Part shown: one piece after another, positions 34,767 through 43,532 of the stretch
Layout of the letters: each line of letters opens with the position of its first letter
How positions within the stretch are numbered: the stretch's first letter is position 1
Source: DASUPK01 sp963763955
GTDB taxonomy: Bacteria > Actinomycetota > Thermoleophilia > Solirubrobacterales > 70-9
Direction of reading: 5' to 3'
NCBI GenBank assembly: GCA_963763955.1
Contig: CAVXQP010000015.1
Span: forward strand, 3,439 to 67,438
Length of the DNA stretch: 64,000 nt
Notes under the pieces: model-generated
What the model was told of the DNA's origin: nothing
Seen by the model: the letters and a program-made list of their open reading frames with translations, nothing else
The model's database searches: none
Position numbers and translations under genes: made by a program

Positions 34767-36443
34767 TTGAACGAGAACAGGCTCACGGATGAGCGACTGG
34801 AGCAGCTGCTCGAGGTTGGGCGAAGCATCGTCTCCGAGCTGGATCTGGAGACCCTGCTTGGCCGGGTCCTCGATGCGGCCCGCGACCTGACTGGCGCGAA
34901 GTACGCCGCGCTCGGGATCATGAACGAGGACAAGAGCGGGCTGGAGCGCTTTCTCAACTCGGGCATCGACGATCAGACCCGACATCAGATCGGGCCCCTG
35001 CCGAGAGGCCGCGGCGTGCTGGGCGAGCTGATCCGCAATCCGCACCCGTTGCGACTGCCGGATGTTGGAGCCCACCCACGCTCCTATGGCTTTCCGCCCA
35101 ACCACCCCGAGATGAGGAGCTTCCTCGGCACCCCGGTGCTGGTGCGTGGCGACGCCTGGGGAAACCTCTACCTGACCGAGAAGGAGGGGGGCGCCGAGTT
35201 CGACGAGACCGACGAGCAGCTCGTGGTGGTGCTCGCGGCGTGGGCGGGGGTGGCGATCGAGAACGCCCGCCTGTATGAGGGGCTCGACGCGCGGGCGGGC
35301 GAGCTCGAGAAGGCCCTTCGCGGCCTCGAGGCGAGCTCGGACATCGCTCGCACCGTGTCCAGCGGAATCGAGCTGGACGGCCTGCTGGAGCTGATCGTCA
35401 AGCGCGGGCGTGGCGTGGTCAGCGCCCAGCGCTCGATGCTGCTGCTTTCCGACGGATCCGAGCTCGAGGTCGTCGCCGCGGCGGGCGAGGAGCCGGAGGA
35501 CCTGGTCGGGCGGCGCGCCCCCGACGCGGACACCTGGCTCAACGACCTCCAGGCCGAGGTGCCCGATCTGCGCGGGTTGCCGACGCTGTTCTCTTCGCTC
35601 GAGCTTCGCGGCCGGCCTCGTGGCCTGCTGGTCGCGATGGGGTCCCGCGACGGCGACTTCGACGCCACCGACGAGAACGTCTTCGGCTCTTTCGCCGCCA
35701 GCGCGGCCACCACGATCGTCACGGTGCAGGCGGTGGAGGCCGAGAAGCTGCAGCTCTCGATCGAGGCATCCGAGCGAGAGCGGCGTCGCTGGGCACGCGA
35801 GCTTCACGACGAGACACTTCAGGAGCTGGGAGCCCTGCGCGTACTGCTCGAGGCCGCCGGCAGGAACGAGGGATCGCAGACTTCGCCCGACGAGCGCCGA
35901 CTGGCGATCGAGCACGTCGACCGTGGGATCCGCAACCTGCAGGGGCTGATCACCGAGCTGCGGCCCGCCGCGCTCGACGACCTCGGCGTCGGCGCAGCCA
36001 TCGAGGCGCTGGCCCGGCAGTCGAGCGACCGGTTCAGCCTGGAGATCGACGTCGACGTCGACCTGGCTGCGGAGGGCGAGGCCGGACCCACCCGCCTCCC
36101 ACCCGATCTGGAGGCGACCATCTACCGGCTCGTGCAGGAGGCGACCAACAACGCGATCAAGCACGCCCGACCGGACCGGATCTCCGTCACGGTGAGTCGC
36201 GGGGAGGCGATCGTCGAGGTGGTCGTCGCCGATGATGGCAACGGCTTCGTGCCTGATAGCGCACACCGCAGTTTCGGACTGATCGGGATGGAGGAGCGGG
36301 TCACCCTGGTCGGCGGGCGACTCGACATAGACTCGGCGCCCGGGCGCGGCACACAAGTGCGCGCTGAGTTGCCGGTATCGGATCAGGTCCGGCCGGACGC
36401 GGAGGGAGTGAAGCCCCGGGTCGGCGAGTCCCCGGACACCTAG
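34767..36443 (+). CDS. orphan GAF-domain sensor histidine kinase
   Basis: 558 residues. GAF domain 1 (about 20-170: LETLLGRVLDAARDLTGAKYAALGI ... GVAIENARLYE), GAF domain 2 (about 190-335), then HisKA_3 dimerisation with the phospho-His in ERRRWARELHDETLQELGAL and an HATPase domain (LVQEATNNAIKHA, VADDGNGF, SFGLIGMEERVTLVGG). No membrane segment, so cytosolic. The layout resembles DevS/DosS kinases, whose GAF domains bind heme, but no heme ligand can be assigned. No response regulator gene is adjacent. TTG start. Confidence 0.92.
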   Translation: MNENRLTDERLEQLLEVGRSIVSELDLETLLGRVLDAARDLTGAKYAALGIMNEDKSGLERFLNSGIDDQTRHQIGPLPRGRGVLGELIRNPHPLRLPDVGAHPRSYGFPPNHPEMRSFLGTPVLVRGDAWGNLYLTEKEGGAEFDETDEQLVVVLAAWAGVAIENARLYEGLDARAGELEKALRGLEASSDIARTVSSGIELDGLLELIVKRGRGVVSAQRSMLLLSDGSELEVVAAAGEEPEDLVGRRAPDADTWLNDLQAEVPDLRGLPTLFSSLELRGRPRGLLVAMGSRDGDFDATDENVFGSFAASAATTIVTVQAVEAEKLQLSIEASERERRRWARELHDETLQELGALRVLLEAAGRNEGSQTSPDERRLAIEHVDRGIRNLQGLITELRPAALDDLGVGAAIEALARQSSDRFSLEIDVDVDLAAEGEAGPTRLPPDLEATIYRLVQEATNNAIKHARPDRISVTVSRGEAIVEVVVADDGNGFVPDSAHRSFGLIGMEERVTLVGGRLDIDSAPGRGTQVRAELPVSDQVRPDAEGVKPRVGESPDT

Positions 36444-36459
36444 TCCTGCAATTTCGCGT

Positions 36460-37050
36460 CTAGACGTCCGCCCAGCAGACCGGCAGCGACTTCTCGATGT
36501 ACGGAGGCCGGTTGTAGGGCCGACGACACTGGGTCGCGGAGTAGGGGAGCGGAGCGCCGCTCGTGCAGTTGTGCCAGGAGGGGGGAGAGTTGTAGTTGAA
36601 GATCGACACCGTGCCCTCCACCCGCTTCGTCTTGATTACCTTGCCCGTCGCGGCGGCGCTGGCGGTCCCGCCAGGTGGAGTGGTCGGGAGTTGATACGAG
36701 TACCAGTAGGTGAAGCTTCCCTTACTCAACTTGATCAGCGTGTAGTCGGGCGTCCCGAGAATGTAGGACCCGCTTGGGGCCTCGAGTGTGCCGGAGACCG
36801 GCGGATTGCAGCTGACCGGAACCGAGGAGTCGTAGATGACGGAGCGCGGCGTGAAAGCCCCATTTCGCTGCTTGTTCTTGTAGGTGACGCTCAGCTGGAT
36901 CCTCACCTGCCCCCAGGACCCACCCTGGAAGTCGTAGCTACGGCTGGCAGCTTGCGCTGCCGGAACGGCCAGGGCGGCTCCGACGAGCGAGGCAAGTGCG
37001 ATCGACAGAAGATGCCTCCTCCAGTGCTGTCCCAGTTGGATCGAGTTCAT
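36460..37050 (-). CDS. secreted protein, family shared with the gene at 50417
   Basis: 196 residues. Signal peptide (MNSIQLGQHWRRHLLSIALA, LVGAALAVPAAQAAS) and a mature beta-rich domain. It shares with the gene at 50417-50965 the features VTYKNKQRNGAFTPRSV / VVYKDKHGNGHFTPRSV, a VEGTV/VDGTV block and a cysteine-rich end (NCTSGAPLPYSATQCRRPYN, then RPPYIEKSLPVC). About four cysteines suggest disulfides outside the cell. No known family recognised. ATG 37050 chosen for the signal peptide. Converges with the histidine kinase gene. Confidence 0.7.
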   Translation of the reverse strand: MNSIQLGQHWRRHLLSIALASLVGAALAVPAAQAASRSYDFQGGSWGQVRIQLSVTYKNKQRNGAFTPRSVIYDSSVPVSCNPPVSGTLEAPSGSYILGTPDYTLIKLSKGSFTYWYSYQLPTTPPGGTASAAATGKVIKTKRVEGTVSIFNYNSPPSWHNCTSGAPLPYSATQCRRPYNRPPYIEKSLPVCWADV

Positions 37051-37449
37051 GTGAACACGGTCGCATCCCGTCCACAGGCCGCCATCCGTGCTCTCCACTG
37101 ACTCCAGTCGGGTCGGAACACGGCCCATGCCCGGGAAGAGGGAAAAGCGACGCCCAGAAACGGCTCGGTGCTAGAGCCTGGGCGATTCCAATTCAGGCAG
37201 GTGAAAATGCTCCTCCCATGCCTGGTCGATGTTCGAGGTAGTCGCGCGTGGTGCCATCTCGCGCTTCCCAAGCAAAGCGCCGCTTCTCGTCCAAGGCGGG
37301 TTTCTCGCTTCGCATTGAAAGGGCACCTCTCCACGAAGCGACGACGGGACCTGTGGTCTGGATGCTTTGCGCCTGACTTGCCGGGGCCTCCGATGCGGTG
37401 TCACGGATGCGGCCTTAGACTCGTGTCGTTCCCGACGGAAGGAGCGCCC
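37051..37449. other. gap without gene; first twin hairpin
   Basis: 399 bp between a leftward and a rightward gene. It holds the first twin hairpin element (37263-37297) and a TAGACT box near 37415 followed by a ribosome site GGAAGGAG ahead of the ATG at 37450. No conserved coding frame seen. Confidence 0.6.
37263..37297 (+). repeat. twin hairpin element 1
   Basis: Hairpin A GCTTCCCAAGCAAAGC (37263-37278) and hairpin B GCTTCTCGTCCAAGGC (37282-37297), both slightly changed from consensus. Marks the left edge of the accessory region. Confidence 0.75.
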
Positions 37450-37914
37450 ATGCCAGCAACCAAGAAAACGCCGGAGCGCGTGCGTGCCTCGGCGGATGCG
37501 ACGAGGAAGCGGTCGGAGGCTGCGCTGAAGCGTGCGGGTGGATCGCTCGATGAGGTCCAGAAGGCGCTCGCAGAGCTGCAGAAGAATCTGGGCCGGGGCC
37601 GGCGCGACATGGTCCGCAACGTGCAGCAGCTCCTGAAGAATCAGCGCCGGGATATGCGCAAGCTGAATCGTGCGCTCGTGGCCGATATGCGCAGGCTCCA
37701 GACGGCGCTGACCGAGGAGCGCACTCCCACCCGCGCGAAGGGCACATCGACCCGCGGAAAGGGCAGGTCGACAGCTCCCCGCGCGAAGGGAGCCCGCGCG
37801 AAGGGCACATCGACCCGCGGAAAGGGCAGGTCGACAGCTCCCCGCGCGAAGGGAAAAACGACCCGCGGAAAGGGCACGACTAGCCGCGCGAAGGGAACCA
37901 CCGCACGGCGCTAG
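37450..37914 (+). CDS. histone H1-like basic protein with Lys/Arg repeat tail
   Basis: 154 residues. N-terminal helical part (MPATKKTPERVRASADATRK, SLDEVQKALAELQKNLGRGRRDMVRNVQQLLKNQRR in pieces) predicted to form a coiled coil, then from about residue 93 a tail of AKGTSTRGKGRSTAPR-type repeats with no acidic residues. Similar tails occur in bacterial histone-like and nucleoid proteins, so DNA or RNA binding is likely (inference). Preceded by GGAAGGAG. Confidence 0.7.
   Translation: MPATKKTPERVRASADATRKRSEAALKRAGGSLDEVQKALAELQKNLGRGRRDMVRNVQQLLKNQRRDMRKLNRALVADMRRLQTALTEERTPTRAKGTSTRGKGRSTAPRAKGARAKGTSTRGKGRSTAPRAKGKTTRGKGTTSRAKGTTARR
37738..37860 (+). repeat. 63-bp tandem repeat in the basic tail
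   Basis: Two near-identical 63-bp units (first from about 37738, second from 37801) encode 21-residue copies AKGTSTRGKGRSTAPRAKGAR; shorter AKG/RGKG echoes follow. Near-perfect DNA identity points to recent duplication. Confidence 0.85.
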
Positions 37915-37957
37915 TGGGGCCCGGGACGAGGGCTGGCGTCTCGCCCCTGGTGGCGCC

Positions 37958-37973
37958 GCTTCTCGTCCAAAGC
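37958..37973 (-). repeat. hairpin B after SnoaL gene 1
   Basis: GCTTCTCGTCCAAAGC, 1 nt beyond the stop of the SnoaL gene at 37975. No A partner. Confidence 0.75.
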
Positions 37974-37974
37974 A

Positions 37975-38376
37975 CTACTCCGACAGCCCGGCGGCTTCGA
38001 GGGCCTGGTCGCGGTCGAAATATTCCGCGCATCGAACAATCAGCCCGTCCTTGAGTGTGTAGACGAGCCACTGCCTCCAGTCCATGTCCATGCCGCTCGC
38101 CCTTGCACGCCCGGTGTATCGGACGGTGGCAAGCACCTTGTCGCCGGGCGCCTCGACGCATTCTTCCAGGCCGGCGCGAAGTCCAGGGAACGTCTCCATG
38201 TACCCCTCGATGTAGCGCCTCACGGCGACCCGTCCCCGGTGGGTGGCCGCGTCGGGGTCCTCAACGCTGGTCTGCCACTCGATTGTGGGCGCCTGAAGCT
38301 GCGAAACACCCTCAAGGTCGCCCCGCTCGAAGGCGTTATACGCAGCCCGAACGATCTCGACGTTCTCCTCCGACAT
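37975..38376 (-). CDS. SnoaL-like protein, cassette type (gene 1)
   Basis: 133 residues. Start block MSEENVEIVRAAYNAFERGD, middle HRGRVAVRRYIEGYMETFPG, KVLATVRYTGRARASGMDMD and end block QALEAAGLSE. NTF2/SnoaL fold; catalytic role unknown. ATG 38376 is set by the conserved GATACT box 9 nt upstream. Hairpin A lies upstream (38407) and hairpin B directly after the stop (37958), so the gene is framed by the repeat pair. The in-frame extension upstream is repeat DNA. Confidence 0.8.
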   Translation of the reverse strand: MSEENVEIVRAAYNAFERGDLEGVSQLQAPTIEWQTSVEDPDAATHRGRVAVRRYIEGYMETFPGLRAGLEECVEAPGDKVLATVRYTGRARASGMDMDWRQWLVYTLKDGLIVRCAEYFDRDQALEAAGLSE

Positions 38377-38385
38377 CCCCCACGC

Positions 38386-38391
38386 AGTATC
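38386..38391 (-). promoter_or_regulatory. GATACT -10 box of SnoaL gene 1
   Basis: GATACT (minus strand), 9 nt before ATG; the same box and spacing precede the SnoaL genes at 44814, 53281, 54827 and 58827. Confidence 0.55.
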
Positions 38392-38406
38392 TCTCGACGG
38401 AGTACT

Positions 38407-38498
38407 GCTTTCCATGCAAAGCGGCAACCCATGACGAAACGCGGGGCGCCGCCGTCGTGTCGGCAACGGCGACACCCCTGCCGCTTCTCGTCCGAAGC
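38407..38498 (+). repeat. twin hairpin element 2 (wide spacing)
   Basis: Hairpin A GCTTTCCATGCAAAGC at 38407-38422 and a B copy GCTTCTCGTCCGAAGC at 38483-38498, 60 bp apart instead of the usual 4-9. Confidence 0.75.
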
Positions 38499-38645
38499 GG
38501 CACTTTCCGGCGTTCCCGGCGCCCGGAACGTCGAGATCGGACTGGAAATGACCAGTTGACCGCCTTCAGATCGACCCTTGCCGAACAGGCCGCAGATCCA
38601 TTAAGTTTGATGAGGCTCGATAAGGACGCTTTGAGGGAGATTCTG

Positions 38646-40723
38646 ATGGTCGGGTCTCAGCGGTTCTCGCGACGTACGTTTGTTGCCTGGGTCGGGGGCG
38701 CAAGCGCCGGCTATTACCTGTTCGGACGGCTGCCCGGCATGAGTGCGCCGGTCGCCCTCGCTCAGATCCCGGGCGGCTCCCTTGATCCGGGCGATGTGCC
38801 CAAGTTCGTCACCGAAATGCTGATCCCGCCGGTGATGCCCAGGGCCGGCACGAAGCCGCGCGGCGTCGATTACTACGAGATCTCGATGAAGCAGTTCTCG
38901 CAGCAGATCCTCCCGGCGGGCCTCCCGGCAACGACGGTGTGGGGCTACGGGGCCGTGAAGTCGGCGAGCCCGACGGGTTTGCTCCTCCACCACGCGCCGT
39001 CGCTGACGATCGAGGCGCAGGTGAACCGGCCCGTCCGGGTGAAGTGGATCAACGACCTCACGGACGCGGACGGGAAGTACCTGCCTCACCTGCTGCCGGT
39101 CGACCAGACGCTCCACTGGGCCAACCCACCGGGCGGCAACAGGGACCGGGACACGCGCCCCACCTTCGATTCCACACCCGGCCCCTACACGGGTCCGGTC
39201 CCGATCGTGACGCACGTGCACGGCGCCATCGGCGTCGGCGACGAGAGCGACGGCTACGCGGAGGCGTGGTACCTGCCGAAGGCCAGGAACATCCCCCCGG
39301 CGTACGCCAGGAACGGCACCTGGTACCACTTCTTCGAAGCCAAGGCCGCCCGCTCCTTCGGGGTCGGGTGGGGACCGGGCTTCGCCGTCTTCCAGTACCC
39401 GAACGAGAACCGGGCGGCGACGATCTGGTACCACGACCACGCGCTGGGCATGACCCGCCTTAACGTCTACGCGGGCCCGGCGGGCTTCTACCTGATCCGG
39501 GGAGGCCCGGCCGGTGACGGGGCCGTGCTCGACAGTCGGGACGGTACCCGCGCTGTGCTCCCGGGCCCGGCGCCACGGGAGAACGACCCGTTCCCGCCCG
39601 ACAAGCCCTACCGGGAGATCCCGATCGCGATCCAGGACCGCTCTTTCAACGAGGATGGGTCGCTGTTCTACCCGGACAGCCGGGTGTTCTTCGACGAGAT
39701 CGTGCGCGATTACATCCCTGACGGGGAGTTCTCGCCGATCTGGAATCCCGAGTTCTTCGGGAACATGATCATGGTCAACGGCAACACATGGCCGTTCCAG
39801 ACTGTCGAGCAGCGCCGCTACCGCCTCCGCTTCCTCAACGGCTGCCAGTCGCGCTTCCTGATCCTCGACTTCAGCAACATCCCCGGAGTCGAGGTCTGGC
39901 AGATCGGAAACGAGGGCGGGTTCCTCGCCGCCCCGGTGAACCTCACCGCCACCAACGACAACCAGCTGCTCATGGGCCTCGCCGAGCGCGCGGACGTGAT
40001 CGTCGACTTCACCAACGTGTCCGTTGGTAACTACGTGCTCGGCAACGTCGGCCCCGACGAGCCCTTCGGCGGCGAGCCGGTCGAGGAGGTCGCCGACGCC
40101 GCTTCGACCGGCCAGATCATGCAGTTCCGCGTCGTGCCCGCCGTCGGCGTCGACGACTCGACCCCGCCGCAGTTCCTCCAGCTGCCCGCGATCACCCCGC
40201 TGCCGGCGGAGACGGTCACGCGGCAGGTGGCGTTGATCGAGATGGCGGGCGTGGGCTTCGACGCAGCGGACGAGCCAGTTGAGGGGCCGGTCGAGGCCCT
40301 CCTTGGCACGGTGGCCGACGGGGTGTGGACGGAGCGCATGTGGTCGGACTCGGTGACCGAGAACCCCGCCGTCGGTGCCAGCGAGGTCTGGGAGATGTAC
40401 AACACGACCGCCGACGCCCATCCCATGCACATCCACGAGATCACCTTCGAGGTCGTCAACCGCGAGGGCCTCGTGACGACGGGGGAAGAAGGAGAGGTAG
40501 TCCAGCCGATCCAGCTCGACGGCAACATCACCCCCCGGAGCCATGGGAGAACGGCCTCAAGGACACGGTGATCGCCTACCCCAGCCAGGTCACCCGGGTC
40601 AGGGCGCAGTTCGACACACCCGGCCAGTTCGTCTGGCACTGCCACATCGTCGAGCACGAGGACAACGAGATGATGCGGCCTTACCGGATTGGTCCGGTGC
40701 AGCCGGGTCAACCGCGCGATTAG
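38646..40723 (+). CDS. Tat-exported multicopper oxidase (one frameshift in a C6 run)
   Basis: About 692 residues after repair. Tat signal (QRFSRRTFVAWVGGASAGYYLFG). All copper sites are present: HVHGAIGVG, WYHDHALGMTRLN, HPMHIHEITFE and HCHIVEHEDNEMM (with the axial Met). The layout resembles CotA/bilirubin-oxidase-like enzymes, which oxidise phenolic or metal substrates outside the membrane. The frame breaks at the run of six C at 40531-40536; with one more C, or a -1 slip, it continues PPEPWENGLKDTVIAYPSQV to the stop at 40723. ATG 38646 has a GAGGGAG site 7 nt upstream; ATG 38610 has none. Confidence 0.85.
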
Positions 40724-40884
40724 GCGCGAACGACGAGGAGCAGCAGCGCGGCCACTTTCTACTGCGTCCCGAGTACGTAGCCCAGGGCGCCGTGGCCGCC
40801 AGGGACTCCCCGTCGGCGGACTCCAGCAAGTGGGTCCGATTGCTGCTTCGTTGCGCGAGAAGCGAGCGCCAGTTCGAAACCACC

Positions 40885-40919
40885 GCTTTCCATGCAAAGC
40901 AGGACTGCTGCTTTTCGTC
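40885..40919 (+). repeat. twin hairpin element 3, B split by IS copy 1
   Basis: Hairpin A GCTTTCCATGCAAAGC (40885-40900); B left half GCTTTTCGTC ends at 40919 and its right half GTCCAAAGC resumes at 42199-42207. Confidence 0.85.
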
Positions 40920-40935
40920 TCTATGAAGAAGGGCC

Positions 40936-41078
40936 TGATGTCAAGTAACGGCCTGTAGCTCTTTCGTCCTCCTCTCGGGCTCGGGATGTGGAGCAACGCT
41001 CATGTCTCTATGGCCTCCTCGACGGGAGGACCAGGCGAAATTGGATGTTCGCTCGCGGGCGCAAGTCCAAAAGGGCGG
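40936..41078 (-). ncRNA. candidate guide (seek/bridge) RNA of IS copy 1
   Basis: Non-coding DNA after the transposase stop, conserved with copy 2. It holds GTCTCTATG (41004-41012), identical to the left junction of the element (40917-40925), and GTCCAAA (41065-41071), identical to the right half of the target. Two small stems are kept in both copies: GAGC/GCTC and CCTCC/GGAGG. CTTTCGTCC (40961-40969) also resembles the target but is not in copy 2. Ends and fold are inferred. Confidence 0.45.
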
Positions 41079-42122
41079 TCAGGCCGCCAGACGAAAAGCG
41101 GCGCCTCTTGGAGCGAAGGGCTGGTTTCGAGAAAGCATGTGCCAGATCGCGTGGGCGAGCCGGCGGGCGATGTCGATCTGGGCGACCTTGGCGCCGCGCT
41201 GCTTGCCGAGCCGCTTCCTGTTTCGCTGGTAGCGCTCCGAGTAGGCGGGGTGCTTGAGGGCGTGCATGGTCCCCTCGAGCAGCGCCCAGCGCAGATAGCG
41301 GGGGCCGTGCTTTGAGAGCGGGCCGCGGCGATCGGAGTCGCCCGACTGCACCACCCTGGGGCAGAGCCCGGTGTAGCCGGTGAGCTTCTCGGGGCTTGAG
41401 AAGCGCTCGATCTCGCCGATCTCGGCGGCGATCGTGAAGGCGAGGACCCAGCCGATCCCCGGGGCGCTCATCAAGAGCGGGACGTAGGGATGGTCGGCGT
41501 GGCCCTGCTTGAGGCGCCGGTTTGCCTCTGCGATCTGACCCTCGAGGTCGTCGATCAGCAGGACCGAGGCGGTGATGTTCCCCCGCCACGGCTCCGGGAC
41601 CTCGAGCCGCTCGAGCAGCTTCCTCCCCTCGACCCCGAACAGGTCGCTGACCGGGCAGGGCCGCCCGAAGTTGACGAGGCTCGAGTGGACCCGGTGTTTC
41701 AGCATCGAGCGGTGCTTCACCAGGTGAAGGCGAAAGCGGGCCAGCTCCCGCTCCTCTCTGACCCTGGGGTCGGGAAGCCAGATCGCCGGCACCAGGTCTC
41801 GCTGGCTGAGCGTCGCAAGGACCTGGGAGTCGATCTTGTCGGTCTTGCAGGCGAGCGGCGCCAGGCCCTTCACCTTCTGGGCGTCGGCGATCTCGACCGC
41901 CCAGCCCTCCGCTTCGAGCGTGTCGTGGACCATCCGGGCGCCGGTCATCGACTCGATCACGGCGCAGACGGGCTGGTGGTGGACCTGCTCGATTCGGCGG
42001 GCAAGCCTCCTCAGCGAGTCCGCGTCGGGTGGGGCGGCCAGCTGGTCCAGGTGTTCTCCGGTCTCGGAGAGCAGACAGACGTCGACCTTCTTACGGCTGA
42101 GATCCAATCCGGCGTGCAACAT
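41079..42122 (-). CDS. IS110-family transposase (DEDD recombinase)
   Basis: 347 residues, full length. RuvC-like DEDD residues in MLHAGLDLSRKKVDV (Asp), AVIESMTGARMVHD (Glu) and KTDKIDSQVLA (two Asp); C-terminal Tnp domain with SAPGIGWVLAFTIAAEIG, GYTGLCPRVVQSGDSDRRG and the serine-containing PLSKHGPRYLRWAL. ATG 42122 (MLHAGLD) is chosen because the conserved protein starts there; the in-frame ATG at 42194 lies in the terminal repeat. Intact, so possibly active. Confidence 0.92.
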   Translation of the reverse strand: MLHAGLDLSRKKVDVCLLSETGEHLDQLAAPPDADSLRRLARRIEQVHHQPVCAVIESMTGARMVHDTLEAEGWAVEIADAQKVKGLAPLACKTDKIDSQVLATLSQRDLVPAIWLPDPRVREERELARFRLHLVKHRSMLKHRVHSSLVNFGRPCPVSDLFGVEGRKLLERLEVPEPWRGNITASVLLIDDLEGQIAEANRRLKQGHADHPYVPLLMSAPGIGWVLAFTIAAEIGEIERFSSPEKLTGYTGLCPRVVQSGDSDRRGPLSKHGPRYLRWALLEGTMHALKHPAYSERYQRNRKRLGKQRGAKVAQIDIARRLAHAIWHMLSRNQPFAPRGAAFRLAA

Positions 42123-42287
42123 TGAAGTCGGGCCTCCTTTGAGCTCGCTCCTCGGTGACAGCCGGAGCGTGTCACCAGAGGGGGCCCTCTTCATGGCAGT
42201 CCAAAGCGACTATTTGGTGAGTTCTCTCGCCAGCGGTAGAGAGTTCAGCTTTCACGCGAAGGGAGTCATAAGCACTACCCCACGCTC

Positions 42288-42527
42288 TCAGTCAGCGTTG
42301 TCCCTCGGGTTGACTTCACGCTCCTCCAAGAGCTGAAGGATGCGGGCGGTCTGCTCGCGGATCTCCTCGATGCCGCGCATAATCCGCTTGGGCGGGAAGT
42401 CGTCGGGCATCCGCTCGAACATGCGACCGCATTCCGCCTCGCAGCGCTCGCGCAACTTCGGGCCGAGCTTGCGCGCAACTAGCACACCGGTAGCGGTGAG
42501 GGCAGCGCCGAACAGCACGCGTCGCAT
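42288..42527 (-). CDS. small protein, function unknown
   Basis: 79 residues: MRRVLFGAALTATGVLVARKLG (hydrophobic N-terminus), then charged, helical sequence with two cysteines (RCEAECGRMFERMPDDFPPKR) and IEEIREQTARILQLLEER. Likely a membrane-anchored helical protein. 25 bp from the next leftward gene upstream; both are divergent from the sigma factor gene. Confidence 0.6.
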   Translation of the reverse strand: MRRVLFGAALTATGVLVARKLGPKLRERCEAECGRMFERMPDDFPPKRIMRGIEEIREQTARILQLLEEREVNPRDNAD

Positions 42528-42552
42528 GTTCAGCTCGCCTCCAGCACCGGAA

Positions 42553-42795
42553 TCATCCCCGATCGTAAGGCGGGCGCCCGCCGGCGCAGCATCCCCACTG
42601 CCCGGCCATGCCGGTCCCTGGCCTCATCCGGGCCATCGTGGCCATCATCGCCATGCAGCCAACCATCATCACCAGCGGGATCAGCGCGAGCAGCACCCAC
42701 CAGGTGGTTAGGGCGGCGGCGACGATGACCGCGGCCGCCGCGACTGCGGCCAGGAAGAGGCCGAATAACGGACCGCTCCGTCCGAAGCACATCAT
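42553..42795 (-). CDS. small two-helix membrane protein
   Basis: 80 residues with two membrane helices (LFGLFLAAVAAAAVIVAAALTTWW and LLALIPLVMMVGCMAMMATMARM), Met-rich, ending GQWGCCAGGRPPYDRG with a CC pair. Unknown function; the Met and Cys residues could bind metal (guess). Probably one operon with the 79-residue gene. Confidence 0.6.
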   Translation of the reverse strand: MMCFGRSGPLFGLFLAAVAAAAVIVAAALTTWWVLLALIPLVMMVGCMAMMATMARMRPGTGMAGQWGCCAGGRPPYDRG

Positions 42796-42923
42796 GATTC
42801 CTCCGTTCCTTCGTTATCAACTGTCGACCTAAAGGACGATCCGGAGCGCGCGAGGGATACACCTCCCTAGTCCCCCTCGGATGGCGGTGCGTCCCACGCC
42901 GTAGCCTGGCCGGAGGACCCGCT

Positions 42924-43532
42924 ATGGGCGATGCCACCAAAACCGCCCCCGTCGTTGAAGCTCAGCTGGCGCAGCACCGCGCGCGGATCCGGCGCCACGT
43001 CCTGGCGATGGTGCATGATGCCGACGAGGCCGAGGAGCTCGCCCAGGAGACCTACGCCCGTGCGCTCACGCGCACCGAGGACCTGCGCGACCCGCAGGCG
43101 GCTCTCGCCTGGCTCTATCGGATCGCCACCAACGTGTCGCTCGATCGCCTGCGCCAGCGCCGACGATCGGCCGTCCCCATAGACCCAGCCGTCGGCGCCG
43201 CGAAGGCAGGCGAAGCTGCGACGCGCGAACGGCCGGCGTCCCTGATCGAAGCGGCGCTCGAGCGCTCCGAGATGTCTGAGTGCGTCCAGGGCTACCTCGT
43301 GGCGCTGCCTGACGACTATCGGGTCGCGCTCTTCCTCCACGACGTCTACGGGCTCACCAATCCCGAGATCGCTGAGCTGCTGGGCTGCTCGCTACCGACC
43401 GCCAAGATCCGGGTGCATCGCGCCCGGCGTCGGCTCCGCGAAGCGCTCGCGTCCGCTTGCACCTTCGAGCTCGACGAGCGGGGCGTCCTCGTCTGCGAGC
43501 CGCGGTCCTCGACCTCCACCGCACCCCAGTAG
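42924..43532 (+). CDS. ECF-type RNA polymerase sigma factor
   Basis: 202 residues. Region 2: HVLAMVHDADEAEELAQETYARAL and ALAWLYRIATNVSLDRLRQRRR; region 4: LPDDYRVALFLHDVYGLTNPEIAELLGCSLPTAKIRVHRARRRLREAL. A C-terminal extension ACTFELDERGVLVCEPR with two cysteines follows and may sense redox or metal. No anti-sigma gene with clear zinc-finger motif is adjacent; the leftward small membrane proteins are candidates by position. TAGCCT and GGAGG precede the ATG. Confidence 0.9.
   Translation: MGDATKTAPVVEAQLAQHRARIRRHVLAMVHDADEAEELAQETYARALTRTEDLRDPQAALAWLYRIATNVSLDRLRQRRRSAVPIDPAVGAAKAGEAATRERPASLIEAALERSEMSECVQGYLVALPDDYRVALFLHDVYGLTNPEIAELLGCSLPTAKIRVHRARRRLREALASACTFELDERGVLVCEPRSSTSTAPQ

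Larger units (their letters stand above)
40917..42198 (-). mobile_element. IS110-family (IS1111-type) insertion sequence, copy 1
   Basis: About 1282 bp inserted in the loop of hairpin B. Flanks share GTC (40917-40919 and 42199-42201), which is either the core of site-specific recombination or chance. Subterminal inverted repeats ATGAAGAAGGGCC (40923-40935) and ATGAAGAGGGCCC (minus, 42182-42194) lie a few bases inside. No target duplication beyond GTC. Short non-coding DNA before the transposase start and about 160 bp after its stop fit the IS1111 type. Confidence 0.85.

Noticed and set aside
40961..40969. CTTTCGTCC in IS copy 1 as a guide for the left half of the target
   Set aside because: Not present in copy 2, which inserted into the same target, so it is not required; kept only as a remark.
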